Part shown: one piece after another, positions 23,326 to 32,084 of the stretch
How positions within the stretch are numbered: the stretch's first letter is position 1
Layout of the letters: each line of letters opens with the position of its first letter
Assembly (NCBI GenBank): GCA_027485675.1
Contig: JAIXQP010000042.1
Coordinates: 124,001 to 188,000 of the forward strand
Direction of reading: 5' to 3'
Length of the DNA: 64,000 nucleotides
Source: Terriglobales bacterium
GTDB lineage: Bacteria > Acidobacteriota > Terriglobia > Bryobacterales > Bryobacteraceae
Notes under the pieces: generated by a model
Databases searched by the model: none
The model's input: only the letters and a program-made list of their open reading frames with translations
What the model was told of the DNA's origin: nothing
Translations under genes and position numbers: made by a program

Positions 23326-25455
23326 ATGCGGCTTCTCCTGCTCTGTCTTCTGGCCGCACTCGCCGCCGGCGCCGCGCCGCGCAAGAAGATCGCCGTTGCC
23401 CTCGAAGGGGGCAGCGCCCTGGGCATCGCACACATCGGCGTCCTCGAATGGCTGGAGCAGCACCGCATCCCGGTGGATTACATCGCCGGCACCAGCATGG
23501 GCGGCCTGGTCGGCGGCCTCTACGCCACAGGCCGCACCCCGGCGGAACTCCGCGCCATCGTGAAGGACGCCCCCTGGGACCGCCTCCTCGGCGGCTCCAT
23601 GGCCTTTCGCGATCTCTCCTTCCGGCGCCGGGAAGACCGCACGGCCGTCCCCAATCTCCTCGAACTCGGCCTGAAGGGCGGCGTCTCCCTGCCCTCCGGC
23701 CTGAATCTCGGCCACGAGATCGGCCTGCTCCTCAGCCGCTGGACCGTCAGCTATCCCGAACTCGATTCCTTCGACGACCTCCCCACGCCCTTCCGCTGCG
23801 TCGCCACCAATCTGGTCACCGGCGAAGCGGAGGTGTTTCGCCAAGGCGTCCTGGCCGACGCCCTGCGGGCCACCATGTCGTTGCCCGGCGTCTTCAAGCC
23901 GGCCAAGCGCGACGGCAAGCTCTATGTCGATGGCGCCGTACTGCAGAACCTGCCCGTGGATGTCGCCCGCCAGATGGGCGCCGACATCGTAATCGCGGTC
24001 CACCTCGCCAAGCCCCCGGTCGACCCGAAAACGTTGAACTCCTTCCCCGGCGTCATCGACCGGTCGATCAACATCGTCGTCTCCGCCAACGAGATGCGCA
24101 TGATGGAGCGCGCCGACATCGTCGTCACCGTCAACTTGGCCGGTTTCAACACGAGCGACTATCCGCGCAGCGCCGAACTCGCCGACGCGGGCCACGCCGC
24201 CACCGGGCAGAAGAAGAACATCCTCGAAACCTTTGCCCTGCCCGAGGCCGAATGGGTCGAGTTCCAACGCGCCCGCGCCGCACGGCGGCGGCCGGAACCC
24301 GCCGCCATCACCAACGTCAAGGTGGAGGCCGCGGACCCCCGCCAGGCCCGCGTGGTCGCCGAGACGCTGGCGCCGCTGGCCACCGGCGCCTGGAATCCGC
24401 TCGCCATTGAAAAGGAGCTCTCCCGCGCGGTGGGCACCGGGCGCCTGGCCACGCTGCGCTACTCCGTCCGCGGCAGCGAACTGCTCGTGCAAGCCGAAGA
24501 ACGATCCTACGCCCCGCCCTTCCTGCTTCCCGTGCTAGAAATCGATGGCAGCGACATCGAGCACTTCCGCGTCTCCGCCGGCGCCCGGCTCACCTGGATG
24601 GGGGTGGGCGCCGCGCGTGCCGAATGGCGCAACGACATCATTGTTGGTTCCCGCTACCGCTTCGCCTCGGAATACTGGCTTCCTTTCAGTGACCGCTCCC
24701 GCTTCTTCGCCGCGGGCCGGGCTTTCGCGGGCGATGCCGCCTTCCCCATCTATCTCGGCCGGGCGCAGGTAGCCCACTACCGGCTCCGCGATACCGGGTT
24801 CGGCGCCGATATCGGCTATCAGCTGGGCCGCTCCGCTGAACTCCGGGCCGGGATCACCACCACCTGGTACGCCGCCCGCCGCCGCATCGGCGATCCTGTG
24901 CTGCCCAACATCAAGGACCATCTCAACGTCCCCAACCTCCGTTTCCGGCTGCTGGACTATGACGACCCCATCGTGCCCCGCGAAGGCAGCCGGGTCGAAG
25001 CCAACCTCGCCTACGTTCTCTCTCGTGGCCCCCAGGCCGAAGTGCAGGCCAACCGCTTTTTCCGCGTCTCTCCCCACGGATCCCTCTTCGCCGCCGCCGC
25101 CGGCGGCACGGCCTTCGATACCCGCTCGCTCGATTTCGGCAGCTTCTCCCTCGGCGGCCCGCTGCGCCTTCCCGCCTACGCCACCTACGAGCTGCTCGGC
25201 CGCCAATACTGGCTCGGCACCGCCGGCTACCTGCGCGAAGTTCGCCCTGGCCTTTCCATCCTCGGGACGCGTCTCTATGGCGCCGCCTGGGCGCAGTTGG
25301 GCAAGATGTACGGCCAGGCCAACTACCCCGGCGTCGCCGCCAGCGCCGCGGGAGCCATGATCATCCGTACCTTCGCCGGCCCGGTCTATCTCGGCGGAGC
25401 GTGGGGCGACCGCGGCCACGGCCGCGTGTTCGTCGGCGTTGGCCGCTTCTTCTAG
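23326..25455 (+). CDS. Patatin-like phospholipase fused to an Omp85-type beta-barrel (type Vd-like)
   Basis: 709 aa from the ATG at 23326, chosen for the signal peptide MRLLLLCLLAALAAGAAP. Patatin domain about 20-300: oxyanion segment LEGGSALGIAHIG, nucleophile Ser57 in GTSMGG, and catalytic Asp202 in VDGAVLQNL, so it is probably active. A POTRA-like stretch follows, about 320-400. The C-terminal 300 residues are a barrel of BamA/surface-antigen type with YVLSRGPQAEVQANRFF, GSFSLGGPLRLPAY and the terminal GVGRFF ending in Phe. Architecture and length match PlpD of Pseudomonas and FplA of Fusobacterium, where a lipase is exported through its own barrel. Leaderless-type promoter upstream. Confidence 0.9.
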   Translation: MRLLLLCLLAALAAGAAPRKKIAVALEGGSALGIAHIGVLEWLEQHRIPVDYIAGTSMGGLVGGLYATGRTPAELRAIVKDAPWDRLLGGSMAFRDLSFRRREDRTAVPNLLELGLKGGVSLPSGLNLGHEIGLLLSRWTVSYPELDSFDDLPTPFRCVATNLVTGEAEVFRQGVLADALRATMSLPGVFKPAKRDGKLYVDGAVLQNLPVDVARQMGADIVIAVHLAKPPVDPKTLNSFPGVIDRSINIVVSANEMRMMERADIVVTVNLAGFNTSDYPRSAELADAGHAATGQKKNILETFALPEAEWVEFQRARAARRRPEPAAITNVKVEAADPRQARVVAETLAPLATGAWNPLAIEKELSRAVGTGRLATLRYSVRGSELLVQAEERSYAPPFLLPVLEIDGSDIEHFRVSAGARLTWMGVGAARAEWRNDIIVGSRYRFASEYWLPFSDRSRFFAAGRAFAGDAAFPIYLGRAQVAHYRLRDTGFGADIGYQLGRSAELRAGITTTWYAARRRIGDPVLPNIKDHLNVPNLRFRLLDYDDPIVPREGSRVEANLAYVLSRGPQAEVQANRFFRVSPHGSLFAAAAGGTAFDTRSLDFGSFSLGGPLRLPAYATYELLGRQYWLGTAGYLREVRPGLSILGTRLYGAAWAQLGKMYGQANYPGVAASAAGAMIIRTFAGPVYLGGAWGDRGHGRVFVGVGRFF

Positions 25456-26033
25456 CGCTCCGTCCGGTTCCAACTCCCGATCATGCGCCGCTGATTCTCA
25501 CTCGTCAACATGCTGAGGGACGCCGTGTGCAGCGCCAGACGCTGCGCCATCTCCCGGGCGTCGGCTTCTATCCAAACGGAAGCCAGAATGCGGAGCAGGT
25601 GGCCATGCGCGAACAACAGCACCGGCCCCGGCGCCTGCAGACACCGTTCGATCACGCGTCCGGCCCGTGCGGCTACCGCCTCAATCGTCTCGCCCTCCGG
25701 CGGACCGTCCTTCCACAGATTCCAGCCGGGCCGTTCCGCCACCAGCTCCGCCGTCAGCCTCCCTTCGAGCGCTCCGTAGTGCCACTCGGCCAGGTCGGGC
25801 TCCAGCTCGGCCACGTCCGCGTAGCCGGCAATCCGGCAGGTCTCCCGGGCGCGCTGCAGCGGGCTGGTCAGCACCAGGGCAAACTGCCGGCCGCCCAATA
25901 ACCGGCCCAAGGACTCCGCCTGCTCCTCGCCGTGCGCCGTTAAGGGGATGTCGGTGCGCCCCGTATGCTGTCCCGAAAGGCTCCAGGCCGTTTCGCCGTG
26001 CCGGGCGAGCCAGATCTCTGCAGATTTGTTCAC
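25452..26033 (-). CDS. Histidine phosphatase superfamily (phosphoglycerate-mutase-like) enzyme
   Basis: 193 aa, GTG start at 26033. RHGETAWS motif with catalytic His12; AEWHYGALEGR with the acid/base Glu; second His in LLFAHGHLLRIL. All four phosphate-pocket residues (Arg11, His12, Arg and His of the later motifs) can be seen, so it should be an active phosphatase or mutase. The size fits small cytoplasmic members acting on sugar phosphates or cobalamin intermediates; the substrate is not predictable. Its stop overlaps the stop of the patatin gene through a shared CTAG. Only 21 bp separate it from the divergent gene at 26055. Confidence 0.9.
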   Translation of the reverse strand: MNKSAEIWLARHGETAWSLSGQHTGRTDIPLTAHGEEQAESLGRLLGGRQFALVLTSPLQRARETCRIAGYADVAELEPDLAEWHYGALEGRLTAELVAERPGWNLWKDGPPEGETIEAVAARAGRVIERCLQAPGPVLLFAHGHLLRILASVWIEADAREMAQRLALHTASLSMLTSENQRRMIGSWNRTER

Positions 26034-26039
26034 TTCGCC

Positions 26040-26047
26040 TATATACT
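26040..26047. promoter_or_regulatory. Overlapping back-to-back -10 elements (TATATACT)
   Basis: On plus, TATACT (26042-26047) is 7 nt before the ATG at 26055. On minus, TATATA (26045-26040) is 6 nt before the GTG at 26033. The whole divergent spacer is 21 bp, so both transcripts must start at or next to their start codons and the -35 regions would lie inside the opposite gene. Confidence 0.55.
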
Positions 26048-26054
26048 GCCATAG

Positions 26055-27839
26055 ATGCCCTTGGTCTTACTCGTTCTGCTCGCCGGCCTGCTGGGTGCAT
26101 TCCCGCAGCAGGTCCGCAAACGGTTCGACGGCGACGCCAATCAACCGGTCCGCCGGGTGACCGCCATTCAGATCAACGACGACGGCGAAATCCGCGCCAT
26201 CAGTGAAGGGCAACTCTACGTCTACGCCCAGGGCCGCTGGTCGGCGCCCACCGCCACGGCGGAAACCTGGCCGGCCGAACTGCTGCCCGCCCCGGGGGAC
26301 CTCCCGGTGAAACCCGCCACCGCTTCGGCCAAACAGGCGGACGGCACCGTCTGGTTCGGCACCGCGAAAGGGCTCTTCCATCAGACCGGCAACGACTGGG
26401 AGTATCGCCAGGGCCAGCGCTGGCTTCCGAATGATGAAGTTCTCGCCGTGGCCGTGAACTCCCGGGGCGATGTCGCCGTGGGCACCGCGGCCGGGGTAGG
26501 GCTGATTCAAGTCCGGGAAATCACGTTTGCCGAAAAGGCCCGGCTATACGAAGAAGCGATTGAGAAGTACCACCGCCGCACGGAGTTCGGCTTCGTGCTC
26601 GAACGCGGTCCGCGCGGCGTCCGCGATAGTGACAACGATGGCCTATGGACCGCCATGTACGGCGCCTCGCAGTGCTTCGCGTATGCGGTAAAGAAGGATG
26701 CGGCCTCTCTCGAACATGCCCGCAAGGCTTTCCGCGCCCTGGCGTTCCTGAGCGAGGTCACGCAGGGCGGCACGCCCCCCGGCCTCCCCGGCCTGGTGGC
26801 GCGGACCATCCTCCCCACCTCCGGCCCCGATCCCAATGCCAAGGCGTACACGCGCGAGACCGACGCCGCCATGCAGAAGCGAGACCGCAAATGGAAGACG
26901 CTCGTGCCGCGCTGGCCGAAGAGCGCCGACGGCAAGTGGTACTGGAAAGCCGACGTCTCCTCCGATGAACTCGATGGCCATTACTTCTTCTATGGCCTCT
27001 ACTACGATCTGGTGGCGCAGACCCCAGCCGAGAAAGCGGAGGTCGCCAAAGTCGTCCGGCGGATCACCGACCATCTGGTGAAGCACGATTTCAACATGAT
27101 CGACTGGGACGGCAAGCCGACCCGTTGGGCGATCTTTTCTCCGGCGCAACTCAACCGGGACAAGGATTGGTGGGCGGAGCGGGGCTTGAACTCCTTGAGC
27201 ATCCTGTCGTACTTGAAGGTGGCGCATCACGTCACCGGCGACAAGAAGTATCACGACGTCGCCCAATGGTTGATCAAAGAGCACGGGTACGCGCAGAATG
27301 CCATGTTCGCGAAGCTGGCGCAGGGCGTGGGCGATGGGAACCAGAGTGATGATGAGATGGCCTACATGGACTACTGGGGCCTGCTCCTCTACGAGCGGGA
27401 TGCTGATCTCGTGGAGCGGTACTCCTTCTCGCTGCATCGCTATTGGGGCTTGGACCGGCCGGAGGTCAACCCCTTTTTCAACTTCGTGGCCGCGTCGTTA
27501 TTGAAGGGGAAGCGGTTTGACGATCCGCACCAGATGTTTGATTTAACACCCACGGGTCCCTGGCTCGAACAGTCGCTCGATACGCTGCGGCGGTTTCCCT
27601 TGGATCTGCACAACTACGCGCTGTCGAACAGTCACCGCGCGGACGTGCGGAAGATGGGCAACAACCGGGGCGTGAAGCGGAACGGCCGGGTGCTGCCGGT
27701 GGATGAACGGCAGGTGTTCCACTGGAACCACGATCCCTTCCGGCTGGACTACAACGGCGACGGTGGCACGCTGGCCGATGGCACGTCGTACCTGCTGCCC
27801 TACTACATGGGGCGCTATCTGGGATTCATCAAGGACTGA
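26055..27839 (+). CDS. Secreted two-part protein: propeller-like N-region plus helical catalytic-like domain
   Basis: 594 aa with signal peptide MPLVLLVLLAGLLGAFPQQ. Residues about 35-155 contain short repeats like those of ligand-binding-sensor propellers (ISEGQLYVYAQGRW, VWFGTAKGLFHQ, VAVGTAAGVGLIQV). The remaining 430 residues are helix-rich with conserved-looking acidic and aromatic clusters (RDSDNDGLWTAMYGASQ, SSDELDGHYFFYGLYYDL, DDEMAYMDYWGLLLYE), which resembles an alpha/alpha-toroid as in some glycoside hydrolases and lyases. I do not recognise the family and no function is assigned. DSDNDG looks like a possible calcium site. Confidence 0.7.
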   Translation: MPLVLLVLLAGLLGAFPQQVRKRFDGDANQPVRRVTAIQINDDGEIRAISEGQLYVYAQGRWSAPTATAETWPAELLPAPGDLPVKPATASAKQADGTVWFGTAKGLFHQTGNDWEYRQGQRWLPNDEVLAVAVNSRGDVAVGTAAGVGLIQVREITFAEKARLYEEAIEKYHRRTEFGFVLERGPRGVRDSDNDGLWTAMYGASQCFAYAVKKDAASLEHARKAFRALAFLSEVTQGGTPPGLPGLVARTILPTSGPDPNAKAYTRETDAAMQKRDRKWKTLVPRWPKSADGKWYWKADVSSDELDGHYFFYGLYYDLVAQTPAEKAEVAKVVRRITDHLVKHDFNMIDWDGKPTRWAIFSPAQLNRDKDWWAERGLNSLSILSYLKVAHHVTGDKKYHDVAQWLIKEHGYAQNAMFAKLAQGVGDGNQSDDEMAYMDYWGLLLYERDADLVERYSFSLHRYWGLDRPEVNPFFNFVAASLLKGKRFDDPHQMFDLTPTGPWLEQSLDTLRRFPLDLHNYALSNSHRADVRKMGNNRGVKRNGRVLPVDERQVFHWNHDPFRLDYNGDGGTLADGTSYLLPYYMGRYLGFIKD

Positions 27840-27953
27840 GCCCCCTGCGGATTAGCCAACGATGCGTGAGTGATTCTCGGTAGTTTTCTCACAAGTCCAG
27901 GTGAGCAAGAGAGAGACTCTCTCTCCTGACCGAATCGGATTTTGGAGACGACC
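27840..27953. other. Intergenic leader with perfect GAGAGAG/CTCTCTC hairpin
   Basis: 114 bp between a secreted-protein gene and a Spy-like gene on the same strand. GAGAGAG (27909-27915) and CTCTCTC (27919-27925) form a 7-bp stem with a 3-nt loop. A weaker GTGAG/CTCAC pair (27866-27870 and 27888-27892) lies upstream. No T-run follows either, so these are not clear terminators. GGAG at 27944-27947 is the ribosome-binding site of the next gene. Confidence 0.35.
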
Positions 27954-28343
27954 ATGTGGACACGAATGTTGATGATGAGTTTTGTGGCGGCTACCCTGCT
28001 GGCGGACCAGCCGCTGAAGTCGGCGCTGGACCTGGACGTGGAGCAGGCCCGTCAGGTGGATGCCATTCAGGCGAAGTACCGCGTGCCGTTTGCGGCCAAG
28101 CGCCAGGAGCGGAACCAGGAGCTGCGAAAACTGCGCCGGGCCCGGACCGCCAACGATAGCCAGCTGATCGCGCAGCAGGAGCAGATCACCAATCGGCTCC
28201 ACGAGGAACTCAAGCAGATTCGGGCCAACGAGGACGCCGAAATCCGCCGTCTCCTGCGGCCGGCCCAAGTGCGGAAGTTCGAGGAGTACCAGAAGCTCCG
28301 CCAAGAGATGCTCGGCAGCTCACGGGACGACAAGGACCTGTGA
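27954..28343 (+). CDS. Spy/CpxP-like periplasmic protein
   Basis: 129 aa from the ATG at 27954, preceded by GGAG with good spacing; an in-frame TTG 12 nt earlier is less likely. Signal peptide MWTRMLMMSFVAATLLADQ. The mature chain is almost all helix with charged heptads (RQERNQELRKLRRART, NRLHEELKQIRANEDAEI) and an LTXXQ-like segment, LRPAQVRKFEEYQ, in the place where Spy and CpxP have theirs. Those proteins are periplasmic chaperones or metal-linked stress regulators. No conserved His or Cys cluster for metal binding is visible. Confidence 0.65.
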   Translation: MWTRMLMMSFVAATLLADQPLKSALDLDVEQARQVDAIQAKYRVPFAAKRQERNQELRKLRRARTANDSQLIAQQEQITNRLHEELKQIRANEDAEIRRLLRPAQVRKFEEYQKLRQEMLGSSRDDKDL

Positions 28344-28356
28344 GCTGCCGGCTCGG

Positions 28357-31300
28357 TTAAAACGTGACCTTGGCTCCGAGTTGGACGAAGCGCGGGAGGT
28401 TCGTCCCCCGCGTCGCGCCAAAGTTCGGGCTGGAGAAGTTGGGCTCAAAATTCACGAAACGATGGCGGTTGAAGGCGTTGAACATCTGCGCCTGAATCTC
28501 AAACCGGAACCGCTCTTTCATCGCGAACCGCTTGGTGAGCGTGAAGTCTTCCTGCAGCACCGGGAACTGGCGGAGATCGCCGCGCGTGGGCCCCAGCGAG
28601 CCGAAGCGGAAGACGCCGCCCACTACCGGCGAGGCGAAGGCCTGCGGGTTGGTGATGCGGTGGTTCCGGCCTGGGTCAAAGTCGCCATTCGAGAGACCGG
28701 AGGCCGGATTGGCGCCGCTGACCAAGTCCGGCCGCAGGACCCGGTTAAAGATCGGCAGCAGGTTGTTCATCGAAAGCTGCAGGGGGAAGCCGGACTGATA
28801 GCGGTGAATGCCGGAGATCGTCCAGTCGCCCAATACGTTCTTCCGCCAACCGTTCGTCTTGCCGAACGGCAGCGTGTAGATGTAGTTGGTGACGAAGGCA
28901 TGCGGGACGTCGTAGGAGAGCAGAGACCGCTCGTTGGCGAGGTTGAAGTGATCCTGCAGCATGTTGTCGACGCCGCCGAAGCCCTGATAGCTGGGGGTGT
29001 TCAGCCCGATGGCCTTGGACCAAACATAGTTGCTCTCGAGAGCGAAGCCGGAAGCGAACCGCTTGCGGAGCTTGAACTCGCCACCGTGATAGGACGAGGC
29101 GCCGATCTTGGCCTGCTGCGAGGTCAGCGTCAGGTACTGCGGAAAGGCACGGAGAGCCTGAGCCACCGAGCCGTTAAAGCCCGGAAAGGGGATCGCGATA
29201 TTGGCGGCGCGCGCCTCGGCCGAATTGATGTTGCGGGTCAGCACCTGGCCCAGCGGAAGGTACTGGGGGTTCACCTGATTGATGTTCAACAGCTCCGGAG
29301 CCACCTGGCGGGTCGCGCGGTTGCCGATGTAGTTCACCTCGAGGATCAGATCGCGGCCCAGATCATGCTGGAAGCCGAAGCTCCAGCTCTGCGTACGCGG
29401 CATGGCCGTCGAGGCTTGTTCGAGAAAAGACGCCGCTTGATTGTTGAGCAGCGCGGGGTCGATGCGCGGCTCCTTGGGGAAGCTCTGCGGGAAACCATCG
29501 CGGAGACGGAAAGCGGGAGTGATGCCGTTATCGAGGGTCTGGAAGGTTCCTTCGATATTGAAGCCGGAACTCGTGATGGACAGGTAGTTGTCGGCGTAGT
29601 AAATGCCATAACCTCCTCGCAGCACGGTCTTCGGAGTCAGAGCGTACGCAAAGCCGGCGCGGGGACCCCACGCCGAGTTGTCCCGGTCGAGCAGGCGGCG
29701 GGCGCCGGTGCGGCCGTTGCCCTGGCCGGCGAAAATCAGGGCGCCGGGGCGGTTGCCGGCGCCGGGATTGGGTCGGTTCAAATCGACGACGCTGTAGCGG
29801 TCCTGCTGTTCAAACGGCGCCCCCATAAACTCCCAGCGCACGCCGAGATTCAACGTCAGCTTCCTCGTCGCCTTGAAGTCGTTCTGGACAAAGAAGCCGC
29901 CGTAGGTCCGCCGGATGCCAAGGTTCTGCGGTAAGCGTACATTGCCCGACGCAACCTCCCCCAGCAGAAAGCTGGCAAAGGAGTTGCCGGAGCCGGCGGG
30001 AGAGCCGGGCAAAGCCGTGGCGAGGTTCGAGAAGGTGAGCGAGCCTTGCGTGTTGGTCAACGCGCGGTTGTGGAGGTGGTTCCAGCGATACTCCCCGCCG
30101 AACTTCCAACTGCTGCGGCCTTGCGTCCACGACATCGTGTTCTTCGCCATGTAGACGTCGTCTTTGTTGTCGGTAATCCCGCCGCTGGCCGCGCCCACGT
30201 ATCCGTCGCCGAAGCTCAGCACCGGAAAGCGGTCACCCGTGACACCGGTCAGGCCGAGGCGTGCCGGCCAACCCCGTTCGAGCGTGACGGGGTCCACCGG
30301 ATTCCGGAATCGGTTGACGCCGAGGATCAGGCTGTTAAGCAGCGTGGGGCGGAGAATGGAGTCGTAGCCCAGGCGATGGAACTTGCTCGAAATGTTTTGA
30401 ATGATGCCGGAGGTCAGCGGATCCGGTAGGGGGTTGTCTACCCGGAAGCGGGGAACATTGGTCGAATTGAAGGAGTAGAACACCTTGTGGTTCTGGTGGA
30501 AAGCATGGTCGATGCGAGTGGAGAACAGATCGGGGTCCAACTGCTTCTCCCCGATGAAGGCGGCCATATTCAAGGTCCCCACGGCGTTCGGAGCCGGATA
30601 AAGCGCCGCGATCTTCGCCGAGACCGGATCGATGCGGTTGGCGGGAATCTGGTTGCCAGGAAAGACATCACGCAAGAAGCCACCGGCGGGGTTTGAGCGC
30701 GTGGAGGCGGGGTCATAAATCGGGATCTGGTTCCCGGCGGCGTTCCGCCATTGGCTGAAGTCACCTTGCAGGTTCTGGGGGGTGGGAGTTTGCACCCGGC
30801 TGAAGTTATCCAGGCCGCGGCGGCGCGAGGAGGTCCAGGAGAAGAAGAAGAATGTCTTGTCCTTGCCGTTGTAGAGTTTGGGCAGCAGCAGAGGTCCGCC
30901 GATGGTGGCGCCGAATTCGTTTTGCCGGGTGATGGCGCGTTCGGCGGCGAACCAGCTCCGCGCATCCAGTTTGTCGTTGCGGAAGTATTCAAACGCCGAG
31001 CCGTGGAACTGATTGGTGCCGCTCTTCAGGGCGAACGTGGTCACCGCCTGAGCCGTGTGCCCAAACTCGGCGGCGAGCTGCGAGGTTTGCAGCTTGAACT
31101 CGCGCATCGCTTCCACGGGAGGAGCGCTCTCGTTGAAGTTGCCGATTTGGCCCATCTGCCCGGCCGGCAGGCCATCCACCCAGAACTCATGCTGGAAGGT
31201 GCGGCTGCCGTGGACGCGAATCTGGTTCGAGGCGGCGAGATTATCGGCGCCGTTGATGTTCACGTTTCCCTGCACCCCAGCCGTGAGGTAGACGAATGCG

Positions 31301-31746
31301 GCAGCGACGCGCACGCGGCCCAGTTGCACCAGCGGCAGATTCTGCACCTGATCCTGGGTGATTGTCGTCGAGATCTCCGGAGACTCCACCTGCAGGGCGC
31401 CGACGCTCTCGGTCACGGTGACGGACTCCGCCACGCCGCCGATCTCGAGCCGAAGGTCCACCCGGCTCCGGGTATCCACCGTCAGCACCACGCCCTTTCG
31501 CTCAAGAAGTTTGAAGCCGTTCTTGCGGACCGAAATGGTGTACGGTCCAGGCGTAAGCGCCGGAACCGTGTACAGTCCCTCGTTGTTTGAGGTGACCTCG
31601 CGGCGATTCTGGGTAGCGTCGTTGCTGACCAGCACCGTGGCATTTGGCACGGGCTGGCCGGAGGGGTCGGTGATGCGGCCATCCACTTGGGCGCTTTGGC
31701 TGAAAGCGGCGCACGAGACAGCGAGCAATAGGGCGAGAACTCTCAT
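28357..31746 (-). CDS. TonB-dependent receptor, Oar-like (second copy)
   Basis: 1129 aa from the ATG at 31746 where a signal peptide starts (MRVLALLLAVSCAAFSQS); 49 in-frame codons upstream look like spacer. Regulatory-like domain at about 20-105 (GRITDPSGQPVPNATVLV, NNEGLYTVPAL). Plug at about 120-270 (QDQVQNLPLVQLGRVRV, FWVDGLPAGQMGQ, ALKSGTNQFHGSAFEYF). Barrel to the end, closing with QLGAKVTF. Divergent from another receptor of the same class across 338 bp. A TACCAT hexamer lies 6 nt before the ATG with no Shine-Dalgarno. Substrate unknown. Confidence 0.9.
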   Translation of the reverse strand: MRVLALLLAVSCAAFSQSAQVDGRITDPSGQPVPNATVLVSNDATQNRREVTSNNEGLYTVPALTPGPYTISVRKNGFKLLERKGVVLTVDTRSRVDLRLEIGGVAESVTVTESVGALQVESPEISTTITQDQVQNLPLVQLGRVRVAAAFVYLTAGVQGNVNINGADNLAASNQIRVHGSRTFQHEFWVDGLPAGQMGQIGNFNESAPPVEAMREFKLQTSQLAAEFGHTAQAVTTFALKSGTNQFHGSAFEYFRNDKLDARSWFAAERAITRQNEFGATIGGPLLLPKLYNGKDKTFFFFSWTSSRRRGLDNFSRVQTPTPQNLQGDFSQWRNAAGNQIPIYDPASTRSNPAGGFLRDVFPGNQIPANRIDPVSAKIAALYPAPNAVGTLNMAAFIGEKQLDPDLFSTRIDHAFHQNHKVFYSFNSTNVPRFRVDNPLPDPLTSGIIQNISSKFHRLGYDSILRPTLLNSLILGVNRFRNPVDPVTLERGWPARLGLTGVTGDRFPVLSFGDGYVGAASGGITDNKDDVYMAKNTMSWTQGRSSWKFGGEYRWNHLHNRALTNTQGSLTFSNLATALPGSPAGSGNSFASFLLGEVASGNVRLPQNLGIRRTYGGFFVQNDFKATRKLTLNLGVRWEFMGAPFEQQDRYSVVDLNRPNPGAGNRPGALIFAGQGNGRTGARRLLDRDNSAWGPRAGFAYALTPKTVLRGGYGIYYADNYLSITSSGFNIEGTFQTLDNGITPAFRLRDGFPQSFPKEPRIDPALLNNQAASFLEQASTAMPRTQSWSFGFQHDLGRDLILEVNYIGNRATRQVAPELLNINQVNPQYLPLGQVLTRNINSAEARAANIAIPFPGFNGSVAQALRAFPQYLTLTSQQAKIGASSYHGGEFKLRKRFASGFALESNYVWSKAIGLNTPSYQGFGGVDNMLQDHFNLANERSLLSYDVPHAFVTNYIYTLPFGKTNGWRKNVLGDWTISGIHRYQSGFPLQLSMNNLLPIFNRVLRPDLVSGANPASGLSNGDFDPGRNHRITNPQAFASPVVGGVFRFGSLGPTRGDLRQFPVLQEDFTLTKRFAMKERFRFEIQAQMFNAFNRHRFVNFEPNFSSPNFGATRGTNLPRFVQLGAKVTF

Positions 31747-32084
31747 GGGCGCATGGTAGCGGCTGGATGCAAATAGCCGATCACTGCGCCAAGAATGTTC
31801 CATGACAGCGCACGGGTTGCGTACAGCATCCTGGACGCAGTTCGGGCGGATTATTAAATTCTTATTGCCCCTCTCCCGGATCTGGAATATCATTCTCGTA
31901 CTGACCGTTTCGCTCCCACTCTAACCCCCGTCAGGTGGATGGTTTCCGGGGCAAGCGAACTCTTTTCCGGTGCTCGATCGCACCCGTTGAGCCCACTATT
32001 TTTGCGTCCATTTGGTCAAAATCCAGGGCGATTTATCGACCCGAGGGCGAACCTGTGTTTCGACTTCTCCCATAAGGACTTTCC
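31747..32084. promoter_or_regulatory. 338-bp shared intergenic region between two divergent TonB receptors
   Basis: The largest gene-free stretch in the window. It contains a candidate -10 for the minus-strand receptor (TACCAT, 31758-31753), an AT-rich patch near 31850-31870 (GGATTATTAAATTCTTATTG), and an AAGGA ribosome-binding site for the plus-strand receptor just before 32085. I see no tRNA, small ORF or strong inverted repeat. Its size suggests regulator binding, unlike the short spacers elsewhere. Confidence 0.5.

Noticed and set aside
27909-27925. GAGAGAG/CTCTCTC hairpin as a terminator
   Set aside because: The stem is only 7 bp with no T-run after it, and it precedes a gene with its own ribosome-binding site; it is listed only as leader structure.
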